From Conexibacter sp. SYSU D00693 (GTDB lineage Bacteria > Actinomycetota > Thermoleophilia > Solirubrobacterales > Solirubrobacteraceae), in the NCBI RefSeq assembly GCF_017084525.1, contig NZ_CP070950.1:4030001-4094000 (forward strand): a DNA stretch of 64,000 nt, read 5' to 3'. Positions 1-7,893 of the stretch are shown piece by piece. The translations under genes and the position numbers were made by a program. The notes beneath the pieces were generated by a model. The model saw only the letters and a program-made list of their open reading frames with translations. It made no database searches and was not told where the DNA came from. Each line of letters starts with the position of its first letter. Position 1 is the stretch's first letter.

Positions 1-123
1 GAGCCGCTGCGCGACCTCGTCGGCGCGCTGCACACGAAGATGGTCGTCGAGGAGCTGCGCCGTCAGCTCGGCGGCGCGTCGTCGACCGCCGGGTCCGGCG
101 GCGGCGCCAGGAGCCCGTCGTAG
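1..123 (+). CDS. C-terminal end of an unidentified protein (partial)
   Basis: The reading frame is open from the first base to a TAG at 121-123 and gives 40 residues. Almost every codon ends in G or C, as in the surrounding genes, so this is probably the tail of a real protein whose start lies upstream of the window. The visible part begins EPLRDLVGALHTKMV and ends in a Ser/Gly-rich tail. It would overlap the last 60 bases of the convergent methyltransferase gene. I do not recognise the family. Confidence 0.4.
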   Translation, partial: EPLRDLVGALHTKMVVEELRRQLGGASSTAGSGGGARSPS

Positions 124-944
124 GCCGAGCCGTCGAACGGCGGCGGCTCGACGCCCGCGGCGCGCGCCTCGGCGCGCTTGCGGAAGAAGTCGAACGGGGG
201 CTGGGTGGGGAGGCGGTCGACCGGCTTGCACACCAGCTCGGTGAACCACGGCGAGGAGTGGTTCTCGATGCGCTCGACGACCTCGAAGCACGCGGTGCGC
301 ACCATCGCCTCCAGCGCGCTGGGCGTGATGCCCCACCAGAAGTTGTTGTGCCCGAGCATCGGCGCGTCGATGAACGGCCCGCCGATCGAGCCCGCGCCGC
401 TGCCCGCGGCCTGCCAGTGCGGGGACTCGTGCACCCGCCGCGAGCCCTCCGGCAGGTAGGGGTAGAAGACGCACGCCTGCTTGACGCCCGGCACCTCGGC
501 CATCGTGTGCGAGCCGAGGTAGAGCGTCTCGCGGCAGATCCGGCGCAGGTGGATGAGCTGCTGGACCGGGTTGGGCGTGTGGTAGACGACGCCCGAGCAC
601 CAGACGACGTCGTGCGCGCCGATGCGCTCGACGCTCAGCGGGTCCTCGAGGTCGCCCTGGACGATGCGCACGTCGAGGCCGGTCGAGGCGCGGCGCTCGA
701 GGAACTCCGGCGTCGGGTCGCCGGCGTCGAAGCACGTGACCGGCGAGGCGCCGGCCGCGGCGGCCTGGAAGGCGATGTCGCCGTTGATGCCGTACAGGCC
801 GCCGACGTCGACGAAGGACCTGCCGGGGACGTGCGCGCGGATCCACGCCGAGCGTGCGGCGTGGTCGTCCTCGCGCGAGGTGCGCCCGCGCAGCTTGCGG
901 CGCACGCGGGCGGCGGTGATCCAGGTCCACTCGGCCAGGGACAC
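63..944 (-). CDS. Class I SAM-dependent methyltransferase (CmoB/DUF1698-like)
   Basis: A 293-residue protein with a Rossmann-type SAM site: motif I is FVDVGGLYGINGD at residues 44-56 and the acidic residue of motif II lies in TCFDAGD near residue 73. DVVWCSGVVYHTPNP looks like the post-I region of tRNA-wobble methyltransferase-like DUF1698 proteins, where YH and P shape the active site. The FWWGITPSALEAMV segment near residue 208 is also typical of that group. Such proteins methylate diverse small molecules or glycan precursors, so the substrate cannot be named. The GTG start at 944 is favoured because a TAGGCT hexamer (952-957) lies 7 nt upstream, as for many genes here. The adjacent minus-strand gene ends 21 nt upstream. 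Confidence 0.8.
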   Translation of the reverse strand: MSLAEWTWITAARVRRKLRGRTSREDDHAARSAWIRAHVPGRSFVDVGGLYGINGDIAFQAAAAGASPVTCFDAGDPTPEFLERRASTGLDVRIVQGDLEDPLSVERIGAHDVVWCSGVVYHTPNPVQQLIHLRRICRETLYLGSHTMAEVPGVKQACVFYPYLPEGSRRVHESPHWQAAGSGAGSIGGPFIDAPMLGHNNFWWGITPSALEAMVRTACFEVVERIENHSSPWFTELVCKPVDRLPTQPPFDFFRKRAEARAAGVEPPPFDGSAYDGLLAPPPDPAVDDAPPS

Positions 945-965
945 CGGCAGGAGCCTAGGGCTCCG

Positions 966-1856
966 TCACCAGCGCACGTCGTGGCGCTCCATCACGCCCG
1001 CGCCGCGCGCGAGGACGACGCCGCCCGGCAGCGTGCCGGTGAACGCCCCGAACGGCTGGCGGTAGGCGCTGTCGAGCAGGACCAGCCGGTCGTGGCGAGC
1101 GCGCTGGGCCTCGGCGGCGAAGCGCAGGACCTCGTCGCCCGGGCCGTGCACCGCGTCGAGGCCGTCGAAGCGCACGGGGCCGGCCTCCACCGCGACGCCG
1201 TCGACCCAGACGGTGCACTCGCCGGCGGCGGGGTCGTCGTGCACGCCGTCGCAGAGGTTCCACAGGACCTGGCGGCCCGCCTCGTCCACGCCGGCGCCCG
1301 CCGACCACGACCAGCGCGTCTCGCGCGCGTGGAAGCCGGCGGAGTCGTCGATGAGGGCGGGGCCGTCGACGGCGATCCGGCGGCCGTCGAGCACGAGCGT
1401 CCCGTGCACGCGCGCGCCCTGCTTGCGCGTCCAGATCCACGACGGGCCGTGGGGGCTGACCACCTCGACCGCCTCCCCCCGGGGCTCGAGCGCGAGGTCG
1501 GCGCGCACGCCTCGGCCGCCGAAGCGCACGCGGTCGCCGACCTCGACGCCGCCGGGGACGAAGCGGGTGCGCTCCCGCAGGGTGCGCGAGCCGCGGTCCC
1601 ACACGGCCCAGAAGGTCTGGGGCGCGCCGCCGAGCGAGACGCGCCCGGCGCAGAGCAGGACGTCCTGCGCGTAGAGGCCGACGTAGCGCCAGGACTTGCG
1701 CGGCCGGCGGGCGCGCAGCAGCGGCATGCGGCCGGGCGGCAGCGGCAGCGGCGGGCGTGCCAGGCTCCCGGAGCCGTCGTCGACCCCGCGCCACGGCAGC
1801 GCGACGCCGTCACGGGCGGTGGCGCCGGGCGCCGCTGAGGGCTCCACGGCCGTCAT
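966..1856 (-). CDS. DUF2804 family protein
   Basis: A 296-residue protein matching DUF2804 in length and layout: beta-rich blocks, a central HGPSWIWTRKQ segment (about residues 139-149), DDSAGFHARETRWSWS (about 171-186) and LWNLCDGV (about 199-206). These Trp-rich blocks recur in that family. No enzymatic function is established for DUF2804, and I infer only a lipocalin-like beta-barrel fold with a possible lipid ligand. The ATG at 1856 has CAGGAT (1864-1869) 7 nt upstream, consistent with a leaderless transcript. It diverges from the nitrilase-TetR operon, so the TetR operator at 1882-1897 lies between them and could control both. Confidence 0.7.
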   Translation of the reverse strand: MTAVEPSAAPGATARDGVALPWRGVDDGSGSLARPPLPLPPGRMPLLRARRPRKSWRYVGLYAQDVLLCAGRVSLGGAPQTFWAVWDRGSRTLRERTRFVPGGVEVGDRVRFGGRGVRADLALEPRGEAVEVVSPHGPSWIWTRKQGARVHGTLVLDGRRIAVDGPALIDDSAGFHARETRWSWSAGAGVDEAGRQVLWNLCDGVHDDPAAGECTVWVDGVAVEAGPVRFDGLDAVHGPGDEVLRFAAEAQRARHDRLVLLDSAYRQPFGAFTGTLPGGVVLARGAGVMERHDVRW

Positions 1857-1881
1857 CGCGGGTATCCTGCCGGACGTCCGG

Positions 1882-1897
1882 TTGACTGACCAGTCAA
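1882..1897. promoter_or_regulatory. Palindromic TetR-type operator
   Basis: TTGACTG-AC-CAGTCAA is a perfect inverted repeat with 7-bp arms and a 2-nt spacer. It ends 27 nt before the nitrilase start and 25 nt from the divergent DUF2804 start. The size and symmetry are typical of TetR-family operators. A TetR gene is the second gene of the rightward operon, so autoregulation is the simplest reading. Confidence 0.7.
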
Positions 1898-1924
1898 TCT
1901 GGGTGAGAGGCCTGTCCCGCCACC

Positions 1925-2761
1925 ATGCGCGCCGCCGCGATCCAGCTCACCGCGACCGCTGACGCGGACCGCAACCTCGAGACCGCCGACCGGCTGGTCC
2001 GGGCCGCCGCGGGCGCGGGCGCGCAGCTCGTCGTCCTGCCGGAGAAGTGGTCGGTGCTCGGGCCGACGGACGTCGTCCGCGCCGGGGCCCAGCCGCTCGA
2101 CGGCCCGGCGCTCACGTGGGCCCGCGCGGTCGCCCGCGAGCTGGGCATCGACCTCGTCGCGGGGTCGATCGCCGAGGCGGCGCCGGCGGGCGACGCCGAC
2201 GGCCGCGGGCGCAACACCTCCGTCCACGTCGGGCCCGACGGGGAGGACCGCGGCGTCTACCGCAAGGTCCACCTCTTCGACGTCGAGGTCGAGGGGACGA
2301 CCTACCGGGAGTCCGAGGCCGAGCAGCCGGGCGACGAGCTCGTCGTCTCGTCGCTGGCGGACGGCACCGGCCTCGGGATGGCGGTCTGCTACGACCTGCG
2401 CTTCCCCGAGCTCTTCCGCGAGCTCGCCGTCCGCGGCGCCCGCGTCCTCGCGCTGCCCAGCGCGTTCACGCTCGCGACGACCCGCGACCACTGGGACGTC
2501 CTGGTGCGCGCGCGGGCGATCGAGGACGCGTGCTTCGTCGTGGCCGCCAACCAGGTCGGCGAGCACGCGCCCGGGCTGCGCTCGGGCGGGCGCTCGATGG
2601 TCGTCGACCCGTGGGGGGTCGTCCTCGCGACCGCGCCGGACACCGAGACCTTCGTCGTCGCCGACCTCGACCTGGCCCAGCAGGACGCGGTGCGCCGCCG
2701 CCTGCCGGTGCTCGAGCACCGCCGTCCCGACGTCTACGCCGCGGGCCGGGTGCGCGCCTGA
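1925..2761 (+). CDS. Carbon-nitrogen hydrolase (nitrilase superfamily, omega-amidase/Nit-like)
   Basis: A 278-residue hydrolase of C-N bonds in amides or nitriles. The catalytic Glu-Lys-Cys triad is visible: E40 in VVLPEKW, K114 in YRKVHLFD and C155 in AVCYDLRFPELFR. YDLRFPEL is typical of the Nit1/Nit2/omega-amidase branch, which acts on alpha-keto acid amides or deaminated glutathione; the exact substrate is not resolved. Length is normal for the family. The stop TGA overlaps the ATG of the TetR gene by one base, so the two are translationally coupled. The TetR-type palindrome just upstream suggests that the regulator represses this enzyme until an inducer appears. Confidence 0.88.
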   Translation: MRAAAIQLTATADADRNLETADRLVRAAAGAGAQLVVLPEKWSVLGPTDVVRAGAQPLDGPALTWARAVARELGIDLVAGSIAEAAPAGDADGRGRNTSVHVGPDGEDRGVYRKVHLFDVEVEGTTYRESEAEQPGDELVVSSLADGTGLGMAVCYDLRFPELFRELAVRGARVLALPSAFTLATTRDHWDVLVRARAIEDACFVVAANQVGEHAPGLRSGGRSMVVDPWGVVLATAPDTETFVVADLDLAQQDAVRRRLPVLEHRRPDVYAAGRVRA

Positions 2762-3381
2762 TGGCCACCGCCCGCAGCGCCGCGGCCGCCGCCGAGCGCC
2801 GCCGCCAGATCCTCGACGCAGCCGTGCGCGTCTTCGCCCGCCAGGGCTTCCACACCTGCCGCGTCAGCGACATCGCCGACGAGGCGGGCGTCGCCTACGG
2901 GCTCGTCTACCACTACTTCCGCTCGAAGGACGAGGTGCTCGACACCCTGTTCCTCGAGCGCTGGGACGTGATGCTCGAGGCGATCCGCGAGGTCGACGGC
3001 CGGGAGCTGCCGGTCCGCGACAAGCTCGGGGCGATCGCCGGGTTCATCATCGACTCCTACCGCCACGACCCCGACCTGATGAAGGTCATCATCGTCGAGG
3101 TCACGCGGGCGGCGAACACCTTCGGCCAGACGCACATCGCGAAGATCCACGAGGCCTACGACCTCATCGCCCAGGTCGTCGCGGGCGCGCAGGGGCGGGG
3201 CGAGCTGCGCACCGACATCTCGCCGCAGTTCGCGGCCATGGCGTTCTACGGCGCGATCGAGCAGGTCCTCACCGGGTGGATCCTCGACGCGCTGCCCCAC
3301 GTGGAGCAGGACTTCGACGAGGCCAAGCGCCTCATCGTCGAGACCATCTGCGGAGGGCTGGACCGCCGTGCCGTCGGGTAG
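2761..3381 (+). CDS. TetR/AcrR family transcriptional regulator
   Basis: A 206-residue TetR-family protein. The N-terminal helix-turn-helix spans about residues 14-58, with RQILDAAVRVFARQGF, a recognition region around VAYGLVYHYFRSKDEV and the family-typical YHYF at 50-53. The C-terminal ligand domain resembles fatty-acid/acyl-CoA-responsive TetR proteins (DUF-type C-domain), but the ligand is not predictable. The start ATG shares its A with the nitrilase stop codon. The palindrome at 1882-1897 upstream of the operon is the probable binding site. The next transcript seems to start inside this gene's end (TAGGGT at 3379-3384). Confidence 0.88.
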   Translation: MATARSAAAAAERRRQILDAAVRVFARQGFHTCRVSDIADEAGVAYGLVYHYFRSKDEVLDTLFLERWDVMLEAIREVDGRELPVRDKLGAIAGFIIDSYRHDPDLMKVIIVEVTRAANTFGQTHIAKIHEAYDLIAQVVAGAQGRGELRTDISPQFAAMAFYGAIEQVLTGWILDALPHVEQDFDEAKRLIVETICGGLDRRAVG

Positions 3382-3393
3382 GGTCGACGCCCG

Positions 3394-3531
3394 ATGACCG
3401 AGAACGACCTCGTGAAGCGGCTGGCCTGGTCGGCCATGCTCGCCGGCTTCGGGGCGCTGGCGTCCATCGTCACGACGCGCGTCGCCGCAGTGGCCTACCG
3501 CCGCGTCTTCGGAGAGGACCCGCCGGAGTGA
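3394..3531 (+). CDS. Short DUF4235-like membrane protein
   Basis: A 45-residue ORF with one hydrophobic segment (about residues 9-33) and a C-terminal YRRVFGEDPPE. That ending matches the conserved R-x-x-x-GE-x-PP ending of DUF4235 proteins, which are usually about twice as long, so this may be a minimal version. It begins at ATG 3394, 9 nt after a TAGGGT hexamer that overlaps the TetR stop. Its own stop overlaps the GTG of the next gene by GTGA. It therefore opens a four-gene operon of small envelope proteins. Function unknown. Confidence 0.6.
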   Translation: MTENDLVKRLAWSAMLAGFGALASIVTTRVAAVAYRRVFGEDPPE

Positions 3532-3872
3532 GCGCCCAGGACGAGCAGGGCGGCACCGGGCCCGAGGAGGCCCGGCCCGACCAGGTCGACGAGGTCGCCG
3601 CGACCGGCGGCGCCGAGACCGCCGACGCCGAGGGCGTCAGCGAGGCGCCCTCCCCGGGCGGCAGCCCGAGCCCGGAGCCTTCGAGCCCGGACCCCGAGCC
3701 GACCCCGGTGGTCGACCCGTCGGCGTCCTCCTACAGCACCCCGCCCGGCAGCGCGGCCCCGACGGGCGCGACGGGCGGCGGCTCGATCACCGACCGGCCC
3801 GAGGCGATCGTCGGCCTCGCCTTCCTGGGCGGTGCCGTCGTGGCCCTCCTGCTGAAGGCGCTGCGCCGATGA
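3528..3872 (+). CDS. Pro/Ser/Glu-rich protein with C-terminal membrane anchor
   Basis: A 114-residue protein starting at GTG 3528 inside the GTGA overlap. The first 60 or so residues are acidic and low in complexity. Then come a Pro/Ser-rich stretch and a single C-terminal hydrophobic helix IVGLAFLGGAVVALLLKALRR. This looks like a tail-anchored or short membrane protein with a disordered cytoplasmic arm. It matches no named family that I recognise. The stop TGA overlaps the next ATG (ATGA), so translation is coupled to the holin-X-like protein. Confidence 0.6.
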   Translation: MSAQDEQGGTGPEEARPDQVDEVAATGGAETADAEGVSEAPSPGGSPSPEPSSPDPEPTPVVDPSASSYSTPPGSAAPTGATGGGSITDRPEAIVGLAFLGGAVVALLLKALRR

Positions 3873-4300
3873 GCCCGGACCAGCAGCAGCCCCAGCTCGC
3901 CCAGGCCATCCAGGACGTCACCGAGAAGGTGCAGCTCCTGGTGCGCGAGGAGATCGAGCTCGCCAAGACCGAGGTCGAGCTGAAGATGAAGAAGCTCGCC
4001 CGCGGCGTCGTGATCGCCGTCGCCGCCGGCGTCTTCGTCCTCGGCGCCCTGATCCTGCTGCTCCACGGCTTCGCGCTGCTGGCGTGGTGGGCGATCCCGT
4101 TCGGCGACACCCAGATCTGGGGCGGCTACTTCGTCGTGGCCGGCATCCTGCTGCTCCTCGCGGGGCTCGCGGGGTTCCTCGCCGCCAAGGCGTTCAAGGC
4201 CGGCGCGCCGCCCGCGCCGGAGCTGGCGATCCAGGAGGCCAAGCTCATCCGCGAGACCGTGACGTCCTCGGAGCCGCAGACCACGGTGGGGGGCCGGTAG
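3869..4300 (+). CDS. Phage holin family / Actinobacterial holin-X-like protein
   Basis: A 143-residue protein. The N-terminal amphipathic helix VREEIELAKTEVELKMKKL (about residues 28-46) is followed by a hydrophobic hairpin: VVIAVAAGVFVLGALILLL and, after GDTQIWGG, YFVVAGILLLLAGLAGFLA. This is the layout of the 'putative actinobacterial holin-X, holin superfamily III' family. These are chromosomal membrane proteins with no shown lytic role. It is almost always followed by a DUF3618 gene, as here. The TAG is immediately followed by the GTG of the next gene. Confidence 0.8.
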   Translation: MSPDQQQPQLAQAIQDVTEKVQLLVREEIELAKTEVELKMKKLARGVVIAVAAGVFVLGALILLLHGFALLAWWAIPFGDTQIWGGYFVVAGILLLLAGLAGFLAAKAFKAGAPPAPELAIQEAKLIRETVTSSEPQTTVGGR

Positions 4301-4528
4301 GTGGCGACCCGCTCGCCGGAGGAGATCCGGCGCTCCATCGAGGCCAACCGGACCGAGCTCGCCCAGTCGCTCGAGCGGCTCCGCGGCGAGGTCGCCCAGG
4401 CCACCGACTGGCGCAGCGCGCTCGCGCGCAACCAGCAGAACGTGATGATCGGCGCCGCCGTCGCGGGCTTCGTGCTCGCGGGCGGGATCGGCGCGACCGT
4501 CGGGCTCTTCCGCCGCCGCCGGCGTTAG
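4301..4528 (+). CDS. DUF3618 family protein
   Basis: A 75-residue protein with the DUF3618 signature: RSPEEIRRSIEANRTELAQS (residues 4-23), then a helix with DWR, a single transmembrane segment around VMIGAAVAGFVLAGGIGATV, and a basic RRRRR tail. The GTG start directly abuts the upstream stop codon, so it depends on translation of the holin-X gene. Function is unknown. The pairing with holin-X is conserved in actinobacteria and suggests a shared membrane role. Confidence 0.82.
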   Translation: MATRSPEEIRRSIEANRTELAQSLERLRGEVAQATDWRSALARNQQNVMIGAAVAGFVLAGGIGATVGLFRRRRR

Positions 4529-4567
4529 GTGAGCGCCGGCGCGCCCGGTGCCCTCCGACGCCCCCGC

Positions 4568-4573
4568 TAGCTT
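4568..4573 (+). promoter_or_regulatory. Leaderless -10 element (TAGCTT)
   Basis: TAGCTT ends 7 nt before ATG 4581. This spacing puts the expected transcription start on, or next to, the start codon. The same arrangement recurs before many genes in the window, and it decides the ATG at 4581 over an in-frame GTG at 4548. Confidence 0.55.
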
Positions 4574-4580
4574 GCCGCCC

Positions 4581-5714
4581 ATGTCCCGGGAGCTGACGAC
4601 CCGCACCATCCTGCGGGTCGTCTTCATCCTGGTGGCGACGGCGCTCGCGCTCTACGTCGTCTACCTCCTGCGCCAGCCGATCGGCTGGCTCTTCCTGGCC
4701 GCCTTCATCGCGATGGCGGTCAGCAAGCCGGTCGGCCGCCTGTCGCGCTCGATGCCGCGCGGTGCGGCGATCGCGGTGGTCTACCTCGGGCTGCTGTTCG
4801 TCCCGATCGTCATCGGGTCGCTCGTCATCCCGACGCTCGTCACCGAGGCGACCGAGCTGGCCGACGACGTCCCGCGCTACGCCCGCGAGGCGTCGGAGTT
4901 CATCCAGGAGAACGACCGGCTGCGCGAGCTCGACGAGAAGTACGACCTCGGCGCGCAGCTCGAGGAGCAGGCGGCGAAGCTCCCCGCCAAGGCCGGCGAT
5001 GCGGCGGGCGTGCTGTCGGACATCAGCCTCTCGCTCGTCAACTCGATCTTCGCGCTGGTCAACATCATCATCCTGAGCATCTTCATGGTCGCCTCCGGCG
5101 GCCGGTGGGTGCACGCGCTGCTCAAGCTCCGACCACCCGACGAGCGCGAGCGCCTCGAACGCGCGCTCACCCGCGTCGTCGGTGCCGTCGGCGGCTACGT
5201 CCAGGGCGCGCTGACCGTCGCGTTCATCGCGGGCATCGCGGCGTACGTCGTCCTGCTCATCCTGGGCGTGCCGTTCCGCGCCCCGCTGGCCGTCATGGTC
5301 GGCCTGTTCGCGCTGATCCCGCTGATCGGCGCGACGATCGCCGCGGTGCTGGTCGGCATCGTCACGCTCTTCCACGACTTCCCGACGACCACGATCATCT
5401 GGGTGATCTGGTCGATCGTCTACCAGCAGCTCGAGAACAACATCGTCCAGCCGCAGGTCCAGCGCCGCACCGTCCAGGTCGCGCCGTTCGTGGTCCTCGT
5501 CGCGGTCCTGTTCGGCAGCGCGCTGCTCGGCGTCGTCGGCGCGCTCCTGGCCATCCCGGTCGCGGCCTCCCTGCAGATCGGCCTCCAGGAGTACCTCGAG
5601 TACCGCCGCGAGAAGGGCCAGTGGGCCCCGCCCGCCGACGACGGCGGCGACTCCCCGGGCGACCCGCCGGTCGACCCGCCGCCGGACGCGGACCCGGCGT
5701 TGGCGCCGGCGTAG
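4581..5714 (+). CDS. AI-2E family transporter / UPF0118 permease
   Basis: A 377-residue membrane protein of the AI-2E/UPF0118 family. It has N-terminal helices from about residue 11 (ILRVVFILVATALALYVVYL) and 35-90. A long soluble insert rich in charged residues (about 95-155) follows. A C-terminal bundle contains GALTVAFIAGIAAYVVLLILGV and ALIPLIGATIAAVLVGI, the family-typical P-x-x-G-x-x-x-(G/A) helix, and EN(N)IVQP near residue 290. Members export signalling molecules or act as Na+/H+ antiporters; the substrate here is unknown. The C-terminus is a Pro/Asp-rich tail. It is convergent with degV. Confidence 0.85.
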   Translation: MSRELTTRTILRVVFILVATALALYVVYLLRQPIGWLFLAAFIAMAVSKPVGRLSRSMPRGAAIAVVYLGLLFVPIVIGSLVIPTLVTEATELADDVPRYAREASEFIQENDRLRELDEKYDLGAQLEEQAAKLPAKAGDAAGVLSDISLSLVNSIFALVNIIILSIFMVASGGRWVHALLKLRPPDERERLERALTRVVGAVGGYVQGALTVAFIAGIAAYVVLLILGVPFRAPLAVMVGLFALIPLIGATIAAVLVGIVTLFHDFPTTTIIWVIWSIVYQQLENNIVQPQVQRRTVQVAPFVVLVAVLFGSALLGVVGALLAIPVAASLQIGLQEYLEYRREKGQWAPPADDGGDSPGDPPVDPPPDADPALAPA

Positions 5715-5797
5715 GGCGCGGCGCTCGGCGCGCGGCGCCGCTGGAGCATCGAGTGGCGGATTGTCCGTCTCAGGAGCGGAGAAGACGCCAACGGATG

Positions 5798-5811
5798 ACC
5801 CCGCGCGGGGT
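5798..5811. terminator. Short GC palindrome between convergent genes
   Basis: ACCCCGCGCGGGGT is a perfect 14-bp palindrome in the 147-bp gap between the convergent transporter and degV genes. It has no T-run. It could contribute to bidirectional termination, but in so GC-rich a genome this is weak evidence. Confidence 0.3.
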
Positions 5812-5861
5812 GGCGCCGCGCGCAGCGACCGCGCTGCGCCCAGCGACCGCGACGACGGAGC

Positions 5862-6743
5862 TCAGCGCCGCAGCTCCGCGACCAGCCGCCCCGGGATCCC
5901 GCCGACGCCCAGCAGCCCCGGGCCCACATGGGTCCCGATGACGGGGCCGATCTCGGAGACCGCGATGGGCGGGCCGCCCAGGACCTCCTGGCAGCGCTCG
6001 GCGAGGCGGGCGGCCTCGTCGGGGGCCTGGATGTGCTGGACGGCCCAGCAGTCGGCCTGCTCCTCCTTGAGCGTCGTCGCGAAGTCGACCATGCGCTCGA
6101 AGGCGCGTCGGGCGGTGCGGACGCGCTCGATCGGGACGATCTCGCCGTCGACGGTCAGGATCGGCTTGATCTTCAGCGCGCCGCCGACCCAGGCCTGGGC
6201 GGTGCCGATGCGCCCGCCGCGACGCAGGTACTCGAGCGTGTCGACCGCGAACCAGATGCGTGCGTGAGTCAGCGCCTCCTCGACACGCGCCTTGACGCCG
6301 TCGACGTCGGCCCCGCCCTCGGCCGCGGCGGCACCGGCGAGGACGATCATGCCCATGCCCCCGCAGGCGCTGCGGGAGTCGACGACCTCGACGCGGCGGC
6401 CGGGATGGCGCTCCATCGCCTCGGCCGCGGCCTGGCGGCCGGACTCGACGGTGCCGGAGATCCCACCCGCGAGGTGGACGGAGACGATGTCGCGACCCTC
6501 GGCCAGCAGCGGCTCGAAGACCGCGAGGAAGTCGCCGATCGACGGCTGGGACGTCGTGGGCAGCGCGCCGTCCATCGTCCGCAGGCGCTCGTAGAACGCG
6601 GTGAAGTCCGGCATCTCGGACTCGCGCTCGTGGCGGTCGCCGTCGTTGACGTAGAGGCTGACCGTCGCCACGTCGTGCTCGCGCAGCAGCTCGCGCGGCA
6701 GGTACTGCGTGGTGTCCGTGACGACCGCGACCCGGGAGGACAT
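5862..6743 (-). CDS. DegV family fatty-acid-binding protein
   Basis: A 293-residue DegV protein. It begins VAVVTDTTQYLP (residues 5-16, the DS/TT lipid head-group motif). TTSQPSIGDF lies near residue 83, SGTVESGRQAAAE near 110 and EYLRRGGRIG near 185. These are the conserved blocks that bind the carboxylate of a fatty acid; DegV/FakB proteins present it to a FakA kinase. No fakA is adjacent. The ATG at 6743 lies 7 nt downstream (on its own strand) of TAGGGT (6751-6756), which favours this start. It diverges from the epimerase gene with about 70 bp between starts. Confidence 0.9.
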   Translation of the reverse strand: MSSRVAVVTDTTQYLPRELLREHDVATVSLYVNDGDRHERESEMPDFTAFYERLRTMDGALPTTSQPSIGDFLAVFEPLLAEGRDIVSVHLAGGISGTVESGRQAAAEAMERHPGRRVEVVDSRSACGGMGMIVLAGAAAAEGGADVDGVKARVEEALTHARIWFAVDTLEYLRRGGRIGTAQAWVGGALKIKPILTVDGEIVPIERVRTARRAFERMVDFATTLKEEQADCWAVQHIQAPDEAARLAERCQEVLGGPPIAVSEIGPVIGTHVGPGLLGVGGIPGRLVAELRR

Positions 6744-6812
6744 CGCAGCCACCCTATAGGCGGGTCGACGCGGCGCGAGCGCGGACACCGCGGACCCTGG
6801 CAGGATCGGCGC

Positions 6813-7880
6813 GTGGGCAAGACGCTCGTCACCGGCGGCGCCGGGCTGGTCGGCTCGCACGTCGTGCGGGCGCTGCTCGAGCGCGGCGACGACGTGCGCG
6901 TGACGGTGCGCGAGCGCACCCGCACGGAGAACCTCGAGGGCCTCGACGTCGAGCGCGTCACGTGCGACCTGCTCGACGCCCGGCGGGTGCGCCGGGCGAT
7001 GCGCGACGTCGACCGCCTCTTCCACGTCGCCGGCTCGACCCGCCTGCGCGCGCCCGCGCGCGACCTGTTCCGCGACAACGTCGACGTCACCCGCGTCGTC
7101 CTGGGCGAGGCGCTGCGCGCGGGCGTCGAGCGCGTCGTGCACACCTCGTCGATGGCCGCCGTCGGCCCGGCCCCGCGGGGCTCGACCGCCGACGAGACGC
7201 AGGTCTTCCGCGCCGGCCGCCACGGGCTGCCCTACGTCAACGCCCAGCACGAGGCGGAGGCCGAGGCGCTGCGCCACTGCGCCGCGGGCCTGCCCGTCGT
7301 CATCGTCAACCCCGGCCACGTCCTCGGCCGCGGCGACGTCAACCGCTCGTCGACCGAGGTCGTCCGGCGCTTCCTGCGTCGCGAGCTGCCCGCCTACGTC
7401 GACGGCGCGCTGTGCGTCGTCTCCCCGCAGGACGTCGCGCGCGGCCACCTCCTGGCCGAGGAGCGCGGGACGGTCGGCGAGCGCTACATCCTCGGGGGCC
7501 GCAACTTCACGCTGGACCGCCTCTTCGCGGACCTCGGCCGCCTCAGCGGCGTCGAGCCGCCCGCGGTCAAGCTGCCGCTGCCGGCGGCCATCGCCCTGGC
7601 CCGCGGCCTCGAGGCGGTGCCCGGACGGCCGGCCATCACCGAGGTCGAGGTGAAGGTCGCGGCGCAGTGGTGGGCCTTCCGCTCGACGAAGGCCAAGCGC
7701 GAGCTGGGGTGGAGCACCGGCCACCACGAGGAGCCGCTCACCCAGGCGATCGCCTGGTACCGCGAGCGCGACCGCGACGGCCTCGCCGCGCCGGGCGCCC
7801 GCCAGCCGCTCGCCCTGCGCGCGGCGGGCCTGGGGCTGCGCACCGCCGGAGCGGCGTTCCGCAGGGTCGTCCCGGGCTAG
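6813..7880 (+). CDS. NAD-dependent epimerase/dehydratase (extended SDR, HpnA-like), catalytic Lys replaced
   Basis: A 355-residue extended short-chain dehydrogenase/reductase. The cofactor loop TGGAGLVGS is at residues 7-15 and the active-site Ser region HTSSMAAVG at 110-118. The usual YxxxK appears as Y141-V-N-A-Q145, so the catalytic lysine is a glutamine. Overall it resembles hopanoid-associated sugar epimerases and dihydroflavonol-4-reductase-like enzymes, including FRSTKAKRELGW near residue 290. Loss of Lys may mean altered or lost redox chemistry. The GTG at 6813 has CAGGAT (6801-6806) 6 nt before it. The gene is followed 13 nt later by a small GST-like gene. Confidence 0.82.
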   Translation: MGKTLVTGGAGLVGSHVVRALLERGDDVRVTVRERTRTENLEGLDVERVTCDLLDARRVRRAMRDVDRLFHVAGSTRLRAPARDLFRDNVDVTRVVLGEALRAGVERVVHTSSMAAVGPAPRGSTADETQVFRAGRHGLPYVNAQHEAEAEALRHCAAGLPVVIVNPGHVLGRGDVNRSSTEVVRRFLRRELPAYVDGALCVVSPQDVARGHLLAEERGTVGERYILGGRNFTLDRLFADLGRLSGVEPPAVKLPLPAAIALARGLEAVPGRPAITEVEVKVAAQWWAFRSTKAKRELGWSTGHHEEPLTQAIAWYRERDRDGLAAPGARQPLALRAAGLGLRTAGAAFRRVVPG

Positions 7881-7893
7881 CCTGACCAACGAC

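Noticed and set aside
3869-4300. Prophage indicated by a holin
   Set aside because: Holin-X with DUF3618 is a normal chromosomal pair in actinobacteria, and no other phage gene is present.
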